Source: Algoriphagus aquaeductus
GTDB lineage: Bacteria; Bacteroidota; Bacteroidia; Cytophagales; Cyclobacteriaceae
Reading direction: 5' to 3'
DNA: 64,000 bases
Assembly: GCF_003253485.1 (NCBI RefSeq)
Contig: NZ_QKTX01000003.1
Location: 186,001-250,000 of the forward strand
Part shown: piece by piece, positions 19,094 through 28,119 of the stretch
Numbering within the stretch: position 1 is the first letter of the stretch
How the letters are laid out: every line of letters starts with the position of its first letter
Program-made: the position numbers and the translations under genes
The notes under the pieces: generated by a model
Told to the model about the DNA's origin: nothing
The model's input: only the letters and a program-made list of their open reading frames with translations
Databases searched by the model: none

Positions 19094-20359
19094 TTAAAAT
19101 ACAGAAGGGTTCAACAAGTCAATGGCTAAAGAGGAAGCACAGCGCAGTTGGAAACTACAAAGGTTGGAGGCCTGTAATAAATATTTAAGTTGTGATCTGG
19201 AAATCCATTGCTGATGAGGTTCAATCTCCAGTTCATCTACCAGAATCAACTGGTAAATCGAGTCGTTTTGGTAAAATCTACCTCCCTCATCACATTGGAC
19301 TAATTCTCTTAAAATTTTTCCAGAAGGACTCAGGATTGGAGCCTGATTTTCTTCTGGAAGGCTCATTTTGCTAGGGTAGACTGCAAATGGAGTGCTTATG
19401 CCTACTTCTTTTCCAATGGAGACAAGAAATTCGGGCTCCGAATCAGTCATTCTGAAATAAAGTTGAACCATTCCCTGAGCGTTGGTTTCAAAAAGAGGCT
19501 GGGTCCAGGCGGATACCTCTCTATTGGTACAGGAAAAATGGTAAAGGTGGACAGAAGTTGTTTGTTGGTCCACCGGAACTATCCCTTCTTCATTTATTTT
19601 CCAATGGGTAAGCTTTTCAAGCGAAATCTTGGAATGTTTCTGTTTTGGGGATAGTAAGTGGAAAGAATTTAGAAAGACAAATGGTTGTGGAGTCGAAGCG
19701 GGATTGAAATACATCTCCCAGTCCATGACGGCCAGAAGTGATCTCAAATCTGCGTTGAGGAGATTGTCTTCATCAATTAACTCAAGGATTGCATTCATTG
19801 ATGCCCAAATCATGTTTTCCTCGGTATCAATCCAGTCATTTGCCAAGAGGTAATGATGCGTTTTGCTTTTTTGATAATATTTCGCACCTAAATCGTGTTG
19901 CATGGAGTGTGTAATTAATTGGCACTCCGGATTGTATTGCGTAAACAAGTTGACATAAGCTGTTGCCTTTCCTCCATGAAGCTTCAGGTAATTTGCCGGA
20001 GTGCTTTGAATAGTTGGGCCATATTGGATTACCCCTGTATTTCCAGGCTCAACTCTGGCCTGCAACAAGACATAAATTTTCCCGCTGGAAGGCAGCAGGA
20101 TCAATCCTGTAAGAGCGCTTTGTGGCTGGTACAAAATTAATCGCTCCTCAGATGGGATTTGTTGGTTTTGGAGACCGATCACATGAAAAAACCCTCCAGA
20201 GCTATGCGAAAGCGCTCCTTCAGTGATTGACCAAGCTTTTTGTTCTTCAAAACGTACCTTGGAAATCTGATAATTTGAAATAGACCGAATCGTTTCTAGA
20301 AAGTCTACAAGTTCTATTTTGGATTCTGCGATTCGACACGCTTTGGTTAAATAGGTCAT
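19094..20359 (-). CDS. NDP-hexose 2,3-dehydratase family protein
   Basis: 421-residue protein made of two related halves of about 200 residues, the arrangement of dTDP-4-keto-6-deoxyglucose 2,3-dehydratases such as those in 2-deoxysugar pathways. Half one has GGFFHVIGL, LILYQP and ARVEPGNTGVIQYGPTIQST; half two has FSCTNREVSAWTQPLF and FLVSIGKEVG. These enzymes remove water from the sugar ring at C2/C3 on the way to 2,6-dideoxysugars. The start lies 5 bases after the GT61-like gene, so they are one operon. Other deoxysugar genes are not in the window. Confidence 0.75.
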   Translation of the reverse strand: MTYLTKACRIAESKIELVDFLETIRSISNYQISKVRFEEQKAWSITEGALSHSSGGFFHVIGLQNQQIPSEERLILYQPQSALTGLILLPSSGKIYVLLQARVEPGNTGVIQYGPTIQSTPANYLKLHGGKATAYVNLFTQYNPECQLITHSMQHDLGAKYYQKSKTHHYLLANDWIDTEENMIWASMNAILELIDEDNLLNADLRSLLAVMDWEMYFNPASTPQPFVFLNSFHLLSPKQKHSKISLEKLTHWKINEEGIVPVDQQTTSVHLYHFSCTNREVSAWTQPLFETNAQGMVQLYFRMTDSEPEFLVSIGKEVGISTPFAVYPSKMSLPEENQAPILSPSGKILRELVQCDEGGRFYQNDSIYQLILVDELEIEPHQQWISRSQLKYLLQASNLCSFQLRCASSLAIDLLNPSVF

Positions 20360-20364
20360 TTGTG

Positions 20365-21321
20365 TTAAGTTGAACTATTGATTTCTAGTAATTTTGCTAC
20401 ATCCATAACAGGCGAAACCTGCCCCTCATGAGGAATCTCATGATATCTAATTTGACAAGCACTTGCCAGTTTTCGTTGGATGGGTTCATTTTGAAAAGAG
20501 GAACTCATCCATAAATACACTTTCGATTCCGGATCCATCCAAATCATGTTGGCAAATTCGGCTCCTCTTACTCCAACCAAAACTTTCGAAGAATAAAACT
20601 CTGTGATTTGTTGAAGCAATCCTAAATCACCGGTGGGTCTAGCCTTCACCAAGTATCCTGCAGACTTTAGTTCTTTCACTCCTTCTTCTATTCCTTTTAA
20701 TTCTCTTCTTTCTGATCCATATCCAGGAAACCACCGGGCTTTTTTACCCGCTTCACTTGAGATTATTTCAGGGGGAGCCGCTCTTTTGATAATAAGCCAA
20801 GATTTATTTTCGATGGGTATCGGATTTAATCCCAATACTTTAAAAATTATGAATTTTCGGTAAGAATTAAGTTCTTTTTTGAGGGAAGGTGGAAAGTTTC
20901 CAAATTCCTCCAGGTATTTGTCCCAGCGGGGAATGATGATCAAGTTTTTTTTGAATTTGAAGTGATGATAGGTAAACCAGCTGGCATTGTCACCGCGAAA
21001 TCTCCTTTCTGCATAAGATAGTCTTCTCCAGATTTTCCTTCGAATGGATTTCCATTCCTTTCGAGTCATTCCTATGGTTTTCTCTGTCAGCTCTTCAAAC
21101 TCATGCTCGACTCCCAGATGATTTAGATATTCTTTCGCCAATGCGTCTGTGAGAGGATTACAGGAATCTAAAATGAGTTTTTTTCCCGCGAAAAGTTCAG
21201 GCCTTTTCCAAAGCAAATAGGAAAAGGGAATAAAAAATCCAAAGAGGTAATGCCAATAATTCCCCAGATCACCTCCTCTTGCAGGGTCTGCTTTTAAATG
21301 AATCGCTGTCAATAAATTCAA
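20365..21321 (-). CDS. GT61-like glycosyltransferase
   Basis: 318-residue protein resembling the GT61/DUF563 capsular transferase family. The signature is the C-terminal VLVGVRGAEFANMIWMDPESKVY, a variant of the family's HGAxLxN segment before an acidic P-loop-like turn. No membrane helix or signal peptide is obvious. It is the first gene of a two-gene operon with the 2,3-dehydratase, suggesting a transferase for an unusual deoxysugar on a surface glycan. That link is an inference from position. Confidence 0.6.
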   Translation of the reverse strand: MNLLTAIHLKADPARGGDLGNYWHYLFGFFIPFSYLLWKRPELFAGKKLILDSCNPLTDALAKEYLNHLGVEHEFEELTEKTIGMTRKEWKSIRRKIWRRLSYAERRFRGDNASWFTYHHFKFKKNLIIIPRWDKYLEEFGNFPPSLKKELNSYRKFIIFKVLGLNPIPIENKSWLIIKRAAPPEIISSEAGKKARWFPGYGSERRELKGIEEGVKELKSAGYLVKARPTGDLGLLQQITEFYSSKVLVGVRGAEFANMIWMDPESKVYLWMSSSFQNEPIQRKLASACQIRYHEIPHEGQVSPVMDVAKLLEINSST

Positions 21322-21519
21322 TTAAGAAATCTGTTCCGGTGTTTTTTCATTTAGTTTCCTAATGGAGAAATAAAAAATCCATTGGAAATTTCACTTTGTC
21401 GCCAATAATAACCTAAACCTGTTGAAAATTCTAAGTTTTATTCGATTTAATACTGTATCCTCCGTGTTTGCTAACTAATTTCTGTAAGTCTCACTTTTGC
21501 TCCTTTATTTTAAAAATTT

Positions 21520-22593
21520 TTAGTTTCCAAGAGCCGCATTGATTTTTTCCCAAAGCAACTGGTCAAAGCCCGAAAGTGCAAAGTTGGGATTGTCTGGATC
21601 GGAAGCTCGTCCCATTCGGATGATGACCATTTTCTTGCTTGGGATCACATAGATGCGCTGATCCTCAGCACCCATTGCGGCATACATATCAGCAGGGGCA
21701 TTGGGAATGAGCATACCCGGAAATACAGTCTGACTGTTGGGTAGCATAAATTGACTTTTGCCATTGAGCCACCACAGGTAGCCATAGGAAGGATTGATGT
21801 TTTGGGAAGTGGAGGTACTTTCTTTGAAAAAGGCTTCGTTGACGATTTGTTCATCCCCCCATTTGCCCTGATTCAATGCCAAGAGCCCAAAACGTGCCAT
21901 GCTTCGGGAGTTGCTGTGGTAGACGGTGAAAATGAGCCCCTCATTCCAAAAACCATCCATTCCGATCTTGTTTTTTAGCTTGGTCATAAAGTACGTTTCA
22001 AAAGACTGACCACTTGCTTCTCCGACTACATTCATCAGCCGCTGAAAGACATTGTGATAAGACCACCGCGTGCCCGCATCGGCCAGATAGGTGAGGTTAG
22101 GACGGATGACCAGCTGATTTTCATCATTGATCCCCGAAGTCATGGAAAGCAAGTGCTTGGGTGTAATCAGGGCTTCTTTTGCCAAGGGCATAGTGGTCCA
22201 GCCTGGGCCGAGATATTGGGACACTCGGGTATTAATATTGAGTAGGTTCTCCTGCTGTGCGATTCCCACGGTTGCCGTGGTGAGTGTTTTTCCGGCACTG
22301 TTCCATTGCCAAGTGTCGGTGGCTTTATGACCGTCAAAGTATTCCTCCATCGCGATTCTTCCATTGACCAGAATGAGGAATGACTTGGAGTTTTTGGATC
22401 GCAGAAAGTCCACTAAGCCAGGGATTTGACTTTCATCCCAATTGAGCTCTCGGGGGCTGATTTTTGCCCAATCATTTCCTGCAAGGGGAGGGAAATACAT
22501 AGCCTGATCGGTGCTATTCCCGGGTTCCTCAGTGGGATTGCAGGATGCCTGTACCAAAAGTAAAATTGCGAAAAGAAGGGATAGTGTTCGCAT
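21520..22593 (-). CDS. Beta-lactamase-fold serine hydrolase lipoprotein
   Basis: 357-residue lipoprotein (lipobox VQASC). The SxxK nucleophile motif is in WNSAGKTLT and the Tyr motif in WSYHNVFQRL, followed by the usual GMDGFWNEGL loop and a C-terminal LIPNAPADMYAAMGAEDQRIYV strand. It belongs to PF00144 like the 14784 gene, but the two share little beyond the motifs. The substrate is unknown; esterase or cell-wall peptidase activity is typical. Confidence 0.85.
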   Translation of the reverse strand: MRTLSLLFAILLLVQASCNPTEEPGNSTDQAMYFPPLAGNDWAKISPRELNWDESQIPGLVDFLRSKNSKSFLILVNGRIAMEEYFDGHKATDTWQWNSAGKTLTTATVGIAQQENLLNINTRVSQYLGPGWTTMPLAKEALITPKHLLSMTSGINDENQLVIRPNLTYLADAGTRWSYHNVFQRLMNVVGEASGQSFETYFMTKLKNKIGMDGFWNEGLIFTVYHSNSRSMARFGLLALNQGKWGDEQIVNEAFFKESTSTSQNINPSYGYLWWLNGKSQFMLPNSQTVFPGMLIPNAPADMYAAMGAEDQRIYVIPSKKMVIIRMGRASDPDNPNFALSGFDQLLWEKINAALGN

Positions 22594-22678
22594 AGCATTA
22601 AAATTTACTCTAAGACATCGGATTTTAAAAATGGTTTAAAACTGAGCCTTTTCGAAGATTATTTGACTTTTCACCAAA

Positions 22679-22711
22679 TAAAAAAGCGAAAAAGCATCCA
22701 GCCTTTTCGCT
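22679..22711 (-). terminator. Terminator after the BNR lipoprotein gene
   Basis: AGCGAAAA (22684-22691) pairs with TTTTCGCT (22703-22710). On the minus strand the stem is followed by a T run. Confidence 0.75.
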
Positions 22712-22740
22712 TAGTAACCAAAATCCGAGGTAAGTTATCG

Positions 22741-23727
22741 TCAGTTGAGTTTGGTCTTGTAGATCGCCGACCCCTGTCCTCCTGTTTTGCTTGACAGTAG
22801 ATACAGGTTGTTTGATTGGTCAAACTCGATGTCTGAGATCCGTTGAGTGACTGTCCCGCCCGAACTGACGTTTGAAAGTTTTTCTGCAAAAGGGAAATTT
22901 CCATCCCACTCGTAGATTGTCCATTTATTTCCTTTGAGCCGCTGAAGTTGACTATTGTCGGCACCGATGAGATTTCCTTCCCGGTCTACTGCCTGTGGGG
23001 AATATTTCAAGTCTGATTTGGTCCAAGTATCCCCCTTATTGTCAGAGTAGTGAAGACCGCCTCCAGAGGCACCGATTCCAAAGTCTCCCTGCCAGTTTCC
23101 CGGTGTGGCAAAAAGCCGGTTGCCTTGGCTGGCATGGATGAATACGATTCCGGAGTTTTTCTTTGTCCAGGTTTTGCCACCGTCTGTAGAAATGCTGATT
23201 TCGTTTACTTGGGAGGTGGAATTGGTGAAATGAGGGAAAAGGAGTGTCCCGTCATTCATGCGGAAAAGTCTGTTGAAGTCCGCTCGCACAAAAGCCGTCT
23301 GAGGAGCAAAAGGGACGAAGGTAGCTACCAGATTTCGGGTGATCGTATTTCCGTTGTCTTCCGAAACGCTGAAGTAGCTTTTGTTGTCATGATAGGTGAT
23401 CATATACAGTTTCCCATCCAACACGTGGACAAAGGATGCCCCCATCGTACTCAGATCCCCATAAAGCTTAATTTCTTTTTTTTCTACCACATCGTATCGA
23501 TAGATGTAATTGTTGGAAATGGTCGTGTAAAAAAGATATCGCCCATCATTGGAAACGGCGAAATTAACAGCAGTTTTTCCCTCTGGAAGCGGGATTTCCT
23601 CCCAAGTGATTTTTTTGATTTCTTCTGCTACTTGGTCGTCTCCATCTTGGGACTGTCCATCATCACTCATACAGGAGGTGAGGAGAAAAAGTAGAAAAAC
23701 CGGAACTAGAAAACGGTACTTATTCAT
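22741..23727 (-). CDS. BNR-repeat lipoprotein
   Basis: 328-residue lipoprotein (lipobox LTSC) with an acidic spacer after the lipidated Cys. Several Asp-box/BNR turns (SEDNGNT, STDGGKTW, SDNKGDTW) mark a beta-propeller as in sialidases and sortilin-like proteins. No sialidase catalytic Arg triad can be recognised, so a binding or scaffold role is as likely as enzymatic activity. It has its own terminator. Confidence 0.7.
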   Translation of the reverse strand: MNKYRFLVPVFLLFLLTSCMSDDGQSQDGDDQVAEEIKKITWEEIPLPEGKTAVNFAVSNDGRYLFYTTISNNYIYRYDVVEKKEIKLYGDLSTMGASFVHVLDGKLYMITYHDNKSYFSVSEDNGNTITRNLVATFVPFAPQTAFVRADFNRLFRMNDGTLLFPHFTNSTSQVNEISISTDGGKTWTKKNSGIVFIHASQGNRLFATPGNWQGDFGIGASGGGLHYSDNKGDTWTKSDLKYSPQAVDREGNLIGADNSQLQRLKGNKWTIYEWDGNFPFAEKLSNVSSGGTVTQRISDIEFDQSNNLYLLSSKTGGQGSAIYKTKLN

Positions 23728-23837
23728 TTTGACGGGGCTTTTAGGTATTGAAAAACAGTTGCCTTAGAATGCTTTTCAAAAATCGCCCCCACCTCGAGGT
23801 CTTGCCATACGTCAAATGCCCTATTTGCCCTGAAAAA

Positions 23838-23870
23838 AACTTTTCCAAAGTTCGAAACTTTGGAAAAGTT
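23838..23870 (-). terminator. Terminator after the TPR lipoprotein gene, within a longer palindrome
   Basis: A perfect 15-bp stem (23838-23852 with 23856-23870) has a 3-base loop. On the minus strand it is followed by seven T. The flanks CCTATTT (23820-23826) and AAATAGG (23874-23880) can pair around it. Confidence 0.8.
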
Positions 23871-23891
23871 GGGAAATAGGGAGGGCTAAGT

Positions 23892-24824
23892 TTATCTCAG
23901 CCCGAAAATTTTGATCAAATCGCTCTCTGCTGCCAAATAGCCAAAGGAGGTAAATACTTTGCTGTCTGTTAGTTCCTGCATCAACTGCTTCGACTTGACG
24001 GAATCCCCGTGATACAAATACCAATTGGCGACACCGTATCGGACAGCATCATTGGACGGGCTGCCGCCGCCACTTGGCATGATTGAATCGAGGGGAAGCA
24101 GTCCTTTATAGAGCAGACAAAGGTCCGCATAGCTTTGATTTTCGATCACGGTCGAGTCCGGATGGATCGGGGCCAAAAGTGAATCGGCTTTAGCCGGATT
24201 GCCCAATCGCTGCTGAATCATATAGAGCCAATGGGTACTGGAGACGATGTTGTCGTAATGATTGCCACTTTCTCTGCATTTTAAATAAGCTTCGTATGCT
24301 TTTTCATATTGGTGAGTCAGGTAATAGGCCAATCCCAAGTGGTAGTAAATGTTCCCATGGAGGCTGCTCACCGGGATGTTGAGGGCATTGGGCATGCCAT
24401 CCGGTTCGATCTCGTCGGCAGTTCCTTGGATCAATTCAGCCGCTTTCTCAAAGTCAGCAAGGGCTTTTTCATACTCCCGGATGCTGATGTAGCGGTGTCC
24501 CCGATGCCGGTAGAGTCGGGGTTCGTTGGGAAATTTTTCCAGTCCTTTGGAATAGATGTCGATCGCCTGTCGGTATTGACCCAAATAAGCGGTGCGACGT
24601 CCGTACCAAATGAGCGCTTCCACATCCTCGGGATTGGCTTCAAAAGTGGCTTTTGCTTCCTCAAATTGGGCTAGCAACTTTTCTGAAGGAACCGGAATTT
24701 CAAAGGTTTTTCCCAGTGGAGTAGTGAAGGTGGAATCCACCGATACGGTCTCTTCCGCTTCCGGCTTGGTGGGTTTACAGGCGAAAGCGAGGAAGAAAAT
24801 AGGGATCAGGAAAAGATGTCTCAT
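23892..24824 (-). CDS. Tetratricopeptide-repeat lipoprotein
   Basis: 310-residue lipoprotein (lipobox LAFAC) followed by an acidic linker. TPR units run from about 60 to 190 (EALIWYGRRTAYLGQYRQAIDIY, then EPRLYRHRGHRY, YYHLGLAYYLTHQYEKAYEAY). TPR arrays mediate protein contacts; no enzyme domain is seen. It lies downstream of the epimerase-like gene on the same strand, with a palindrome in its leader and a long-stem terminator after it. Confidence 0.75.
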   Translation of the reverse strand: MRHLFLIPIFFLAFACKPTKPEAEETVSVDSTFTTPLGKTFEIPVPSEKLLAQFEEAKATFEANPEDVEALIWYGRRTAYLGQYRQAIDIYSKGLEKFPNEPRLYRHRGHRYISIREYEKALADFEKAAELIQGTADEIEPDGMPNALNIPVSSLHGNIYYHLGLAYYLTHQYEKAYEAYLKCRESGNHYDNIVSSTHWLYMIQQRLGNPAKADSLLAPIHPDSTVIENQSYADLCLLYKGLLPLDSIMPSGGGSPSNDAVRYGVANWYLYHGDSVKSKQLMQELTDSKVFTSFGYLAAESDLIKIFGLR

Positions 24825-24843
24825 GATTGTGATTTGGATTGTC

Positions 24844-24859
24844 CACAGTGTTTACTGTG
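24844..24859 (-). promoter_or_regulatory. Palindrome in the leader of the TPR lipoprotein gene
   Basis: CACAGT-GTTT-ACTGTG is a perfect 6-4-6 inverted repeat 20 bases before the start codon. A T run follows it only on the plus strand, where no gene would need termination, so an operator role is the better guess. Confidence 0.3.
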
Positions 24860-24888
24860 TTTTTTCGATAAACTTGAAAATTTAATGA

Positions 24889-25782
24889 TTATTCCCCCTT
24901 CACATACTTTCTCCAGTTGTGCTGCTCTTGGAAGCCAAGCACTTCGCGGATTTTGCGGTTGGAGAAAAGTGCTTCGTGTTCCTCTAATTCACGGGTGAGC
25001 GATACCCCGGGGAAAAAGCGCTCGGCTAGTTCTTTGCTTGGGATGATCGCTCCGTTGTGGTCATTGCCGGCATTGAAGACCTGATAGCCTAACCCATCCT
25101 TTTGCAAACACAAATCTACAATCTGTCCCAGGTCACGCGCGTCGATGTAGCAGAAAGCGTTGCGACGACGGACTTCAGGATGCTTGAAGTAGTGAGGGAA
25201 AAGAGTCTCGTACTCATGCGGCTCGATTACATTGCCGATTCGCAGGGCATAGATGTCTACTCCGGTTCTTCGCTGGAAAGCTCTTGCAGTTTGCTCATTG
25301 ACCACCTTGGATAGGCCATAGCTGTCCATGGGATTGACGTCATAGTTTTCGTCAAGCGGGAGGTATGCAGGATCGGTTTTGCCATCGGAAAAGCAAATAC
25401 CATAAGTCGTCTCCGAGGAGGCAATGATGATCTTTTTGATTCCGAGCTTCACAGCGGCTTCGATTACATTATAGGTGCCTATGGTATTGACTCGAAAGGT
25501 CTCATTGTCCGGCTTGATCAGGATTCTTGGCACTGCGGCAAAATGAACCACGGCATCAAATGCCGGAACGCCCGTGCCGGGTTCCATTTCATCAAATCCT
25601 GCATACATACTCATCGCATTAAACATCTGACCCGAGTCAGCGATGTCGGCGGTAAGATTGTCCACTCCGGGATGATTCAAAGGGGTGAGGTCTACGTTCA
25701 TCACGCGGTGACCTTGCTCGAGTAGGTAGGGGATGACGTGTCGTCCGGCTTTTCCGGAACCTCCGGTGAATAAAATGCGCAT
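24889..25782 (-). CDS. NAD-dependent epimerase/dehydratase (extended SDR)
   Basis: 297-residue extended SDR. The nucleotide-binding motif TGGSGKAGRH is at 6-15, VVHFAA marks strand 4, SSETTYG the catalytic Ser/Thr, and YGLSK the Tyr/Lys pair. The short C-terminal part and N-terminus resemble uronate dehydrogenase and related NDP-sugar epimerases. The substrate is not decided. There are no sugar-nucleotide genes directly adjacent. Confidence 0.82.
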   Translation of the reverse strand: MRILFTGGSGKAGRHVIPYLLEQGHRVMNVDLTPLNHPGVDNLTADIADSGQMFNAMSMYAGFDEMEPGTGVPAFDAVVHFAAVPRILIKPDNETFRVNTIGTYNVIEAAVKLGIKKIIIASSETTYGICFSDGKTDPAYLPLDENYDVNPMDSYGLSKVVNEQTARAFQRRTGVDIYALRIGNVIEPHEYETLFPHYFKHPEVRRRNAFCYIDARDLGQIVDLCLQKDGLGYQVFNAGNDHNGAIIPSKELAERFFPGVSLTRELEEHEALFSNRKIREVLGFQEQHNWRKYVKGE

Positions 25783-25861
25783 GGTTTTAGGGTAAGATTG
25801 GGGTGAGTAATTCGGGATAAGTTAAGGTTTTCTCTATTCTTGGGTTTAGGATAGATTTCTA

Positions 25862-26302
25862 TTATGGTTCACCGATATCTTCATTCCAAAGGGCAGGATT
25901 TTTGGCAATAAATTCTTCCATCATTTGAATGCAAGTTGGATCATTTTCCACGATGACTTCCACGCCGTGCTCTCTGAGTAATTGTTCCGAACCCATAAAG
26001 GTTTGATTTTCTCCAATGATCACTTTAGGGATACCGTAAAGCAAAATGGCCCCTGAACACATCGGGCAGGGTGAGAGCGTGGTGTAGAGGATGGATTCTC
26101 GATAGACGGATGCGGGTTCTCTGCCTGCATTTTCGAGGGCGTCCATTTCACCGTGAAGGGTGACACTTTTTTGCTGGACTCGCTTATTGTGTCCCCTTCC
26201 GAGGATTTTTCCCTGATAAATCAAAACAGAACCAATCGGAATACCTCCTTCCCGGAGTCCGGTTTGTGCTTCTTCAATGGCTGCTTGGAGAAATGGGTCC
26301 AT
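25862..26302 (-). CDS. Nucleoside/base deaminase (cytidine-deaminase superfamily)
   Basis: 146-residue zinc deaminase. His50 and Glu52 (HGEMDA) give the zinc ligand and proton shuttle, and Cys79 and Cys82 (PCPMC) complete zinc binding. The length and the TLSPCPMCSGAILLYGI context fit the cytosine/guanine deaminase and TadA group; absence of TadA's usual tRNA-contact features makes a free-base deaminase more likely. It is a single gene near an SDR and the Deg-type protease. Confidence 0.82.
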   Translation of the reverse strand: MDPFLQAAIEEAQTGLREGGIPIGSVLIYQGKILGRGHNKRVQQKSVTLHGEMDALENAGREPASVYRESILYTTLSPCPMCSGAILLYGIPKVIIGENQTFMGSEQLLREHGVEVIVENDPTCIQMMEEFIAKNPALWNEDIGEP

Positions 26303-26404
26303 AAGTTTTTTGGTATACCAGGCTAGGTTAGATTATGGTTTTAGGATATAAAATTTGACTTGATGATTGCTTCAAGAGATAATTGCAGGCTTAATGCCTC
26401 AAAC

Positions 26405-27808
26405 CTATTCTAAGTTTTCTAAGGATTTGTCTACCAGAAAATAACCCAATCTTCCGCTGCGACATTCTAATAATACGGCGCCACTCTGACTCTTTTTCAC
26501 AATTTTTTTCAAATCGTCAAGGGTGTAAATTCTTCGGTTATTGGCCTTGACGATAAGTTCCCCAAGTGGCCACTCGATCTCGTCGGCCTGAGTACCTTGG
26601 TAAATATGGGTGACGACTAGCGCAGGTTTATCCTGATCGATCGTTTGAAGCATTTCCAACTGGGCTGCAGGGTCCACTTCCTGAATAGCCTGGATAATTT
26701 CAAAACTCAGCGGTTGAATAATCATTCCGAATACTTCAAGGTATTTCCTGTCATTCAAAATCGGGATGGAATTGATGCCTTTTTCCGGATTTCTCATGGC
26801 GATGGCTTTCGTCTTATGAATCACCCCCTCTCTCTGAAATACAATCTCTGCGGATTCACCGATAGGCACAAGTTTTATGACGTCATAAATATTGATATGC
26901 CTGTATAAGCCTTCTTTTCCAATGACAATGCCGTGGCGGTCAAACTCCATCTTGTTGATCGAAAGAATGACATCCCTTGGTTTGATTTTGGCGGCGTCCA
27001 GGAATGCATTGGGGACTACTTTTGAGACGATCACCCCTTTGGCATGAGCCTGTTTTAATAAAGGATTAAAGTTTTCTGCATTCTTCTGCAATTTTCCACC
27101 AATATCTGCAAAGTGAGGTTCATTGAGCAGAAGCAAGTTTTCGATGATGATTTTCACAAAACTGGCAGGAGTAATGAATCCAATGTTTTCTGCATTAATC
27201 ATCACGACTGTATTGAGTCCGACCACTTTGCCTTCTTCATCGATACTTGGGCCACCGGAGTTACCCGGATTGATTGCGGCATTGGTGACAAATCGTTCGG
27301 TGGTATACTCTGATCCGGATATAAAATTGGTAATCTCCCCACCGGTAATGTTGGGTTCGATCATGCCCACGGGGTATCCTATGGCCTTGATGGTCTCTCC
27401 TCGTGAAGGGCTCCTGCCTTCCTTTAATTCCAGGTATTCGATATCTTGGATAGCCAGCTTTTTGAACCTTAGCAACTCCTTATCTGTCAGTCTGATCAAG
27501 GCCACATCCGGTTCCAACTGTTTCACCAATCCTACCACTTCAGCATCAAACCGTTCTTCGCTGGTGAGCATGGAGCTGATTTTTACCTTGATCGCATTCC
27601 GTACCACGTGGGCATTGGTGACAATATAGCCTTCGAGATCTTTGTATTTTACGAAAAACCCTGATCCAGACCACACCCCGGGAACTTTGATGGAAGGATT
27701 TAAGATAGACTGGATATCCTCCTCGATATAGCCCTCTACCAAGATTTGGACTACCCCACTCATCATTCTGCTTGCGCTATCGGTACGTTTTTGCTTTTTC
27801 TTTGACAT
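26405..27808 (-). CDS. Cytosolic Deg-type serine protease with PDZ domains
   Basis: 467-residue S1C protease without a signal peptide; the N-terminus is lysine-rich (MSKKKQKR). The triad is His67 (TNAHVV), Asp101 (EPDVALI) and Ser184 (NPGNSGGP). A PDZ-like domain follows (GVIVSKVVPNAFLDAAKIKPRDVI), and a second divergent PDZ-like part ends the protein. The layout resembles plant Deg9-like proteases more than periplasmic DegP. It is unlinked to the degP gene 13 kb away and likely has a separate cytoplasmic role. Confidence 0.82.
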   Translation of the reverse strand: MSKKKQKRTDSASRMMSGVVQILVEGYIEEDIQSILNPSIKVPGVWSGSGFFVKYKDLEGYIVTNAHVVRNAIKVKISSMLTSEERFDAEVVGLVKQLEPDVALIRLTDKELLRFKKLAIQDIEYLELKEGRSPSRGETIKAIGYPVGMIEPNITGGEITNFISGSEYTTERFVTNAAINPGNSGGPSIDEEGKVVGLNTVVMINAENIGFITPASFVKIIIENLLLLNEPHFADIGGKLQKNAENFNPLLKQAHAKGVIVSKVVPNAFLDAAKIKPRDVILSINKMEFDRHGIVIGKEGLYRHINIYDVIKLVPIGESAEIVFQREGVIHKTKAIAMRNPEKGINSIPILNDRKYLEVFGMIIQPLSFEIIQAIQEVDPAAQLEMLQTIDQDKPALVVTHIYQGTQADEIEWPLGELIVKANNRRIYTLDDLKKIVKKSQSGAVLLECRSGRLGYFLVDKSLENLE

Positions 27809-28119
27809 AGGTTACTAAAAATAGGGAATTATGGATAAGGCCTTGAAAATTTTCAAAAGGAAAAACCTTCCCAAAGATTGCTTGTGTCCAAGGTTTGGAA
27901 CCACAGATAGGGAGGAGAGCCCTCTGAATTGCCAATTCCGATGAACAGGAAAAGCCACTCATTGCCCCATTTTCATGGCAGATGCCTTTCCCTTGGGGTA
28001 AGATAAATATTCCCTAGTGATGAAAATTACCCTGAAAAAATTGAACCGATCGCGTCCAGGTTAAAGTGCAATTGGAACTTGGGAGAAGGTTTTTAAATAA
28101 GTTACTCATGCCTGTTGAC
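27809..28119. other. Intergenic region, nothing recognised
   Basis: 311 bases between the Deg-type protease start and the OmpA-type gene end. No ORF with coding character, hairpin or promoter match was found. Confidence 0.4.
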
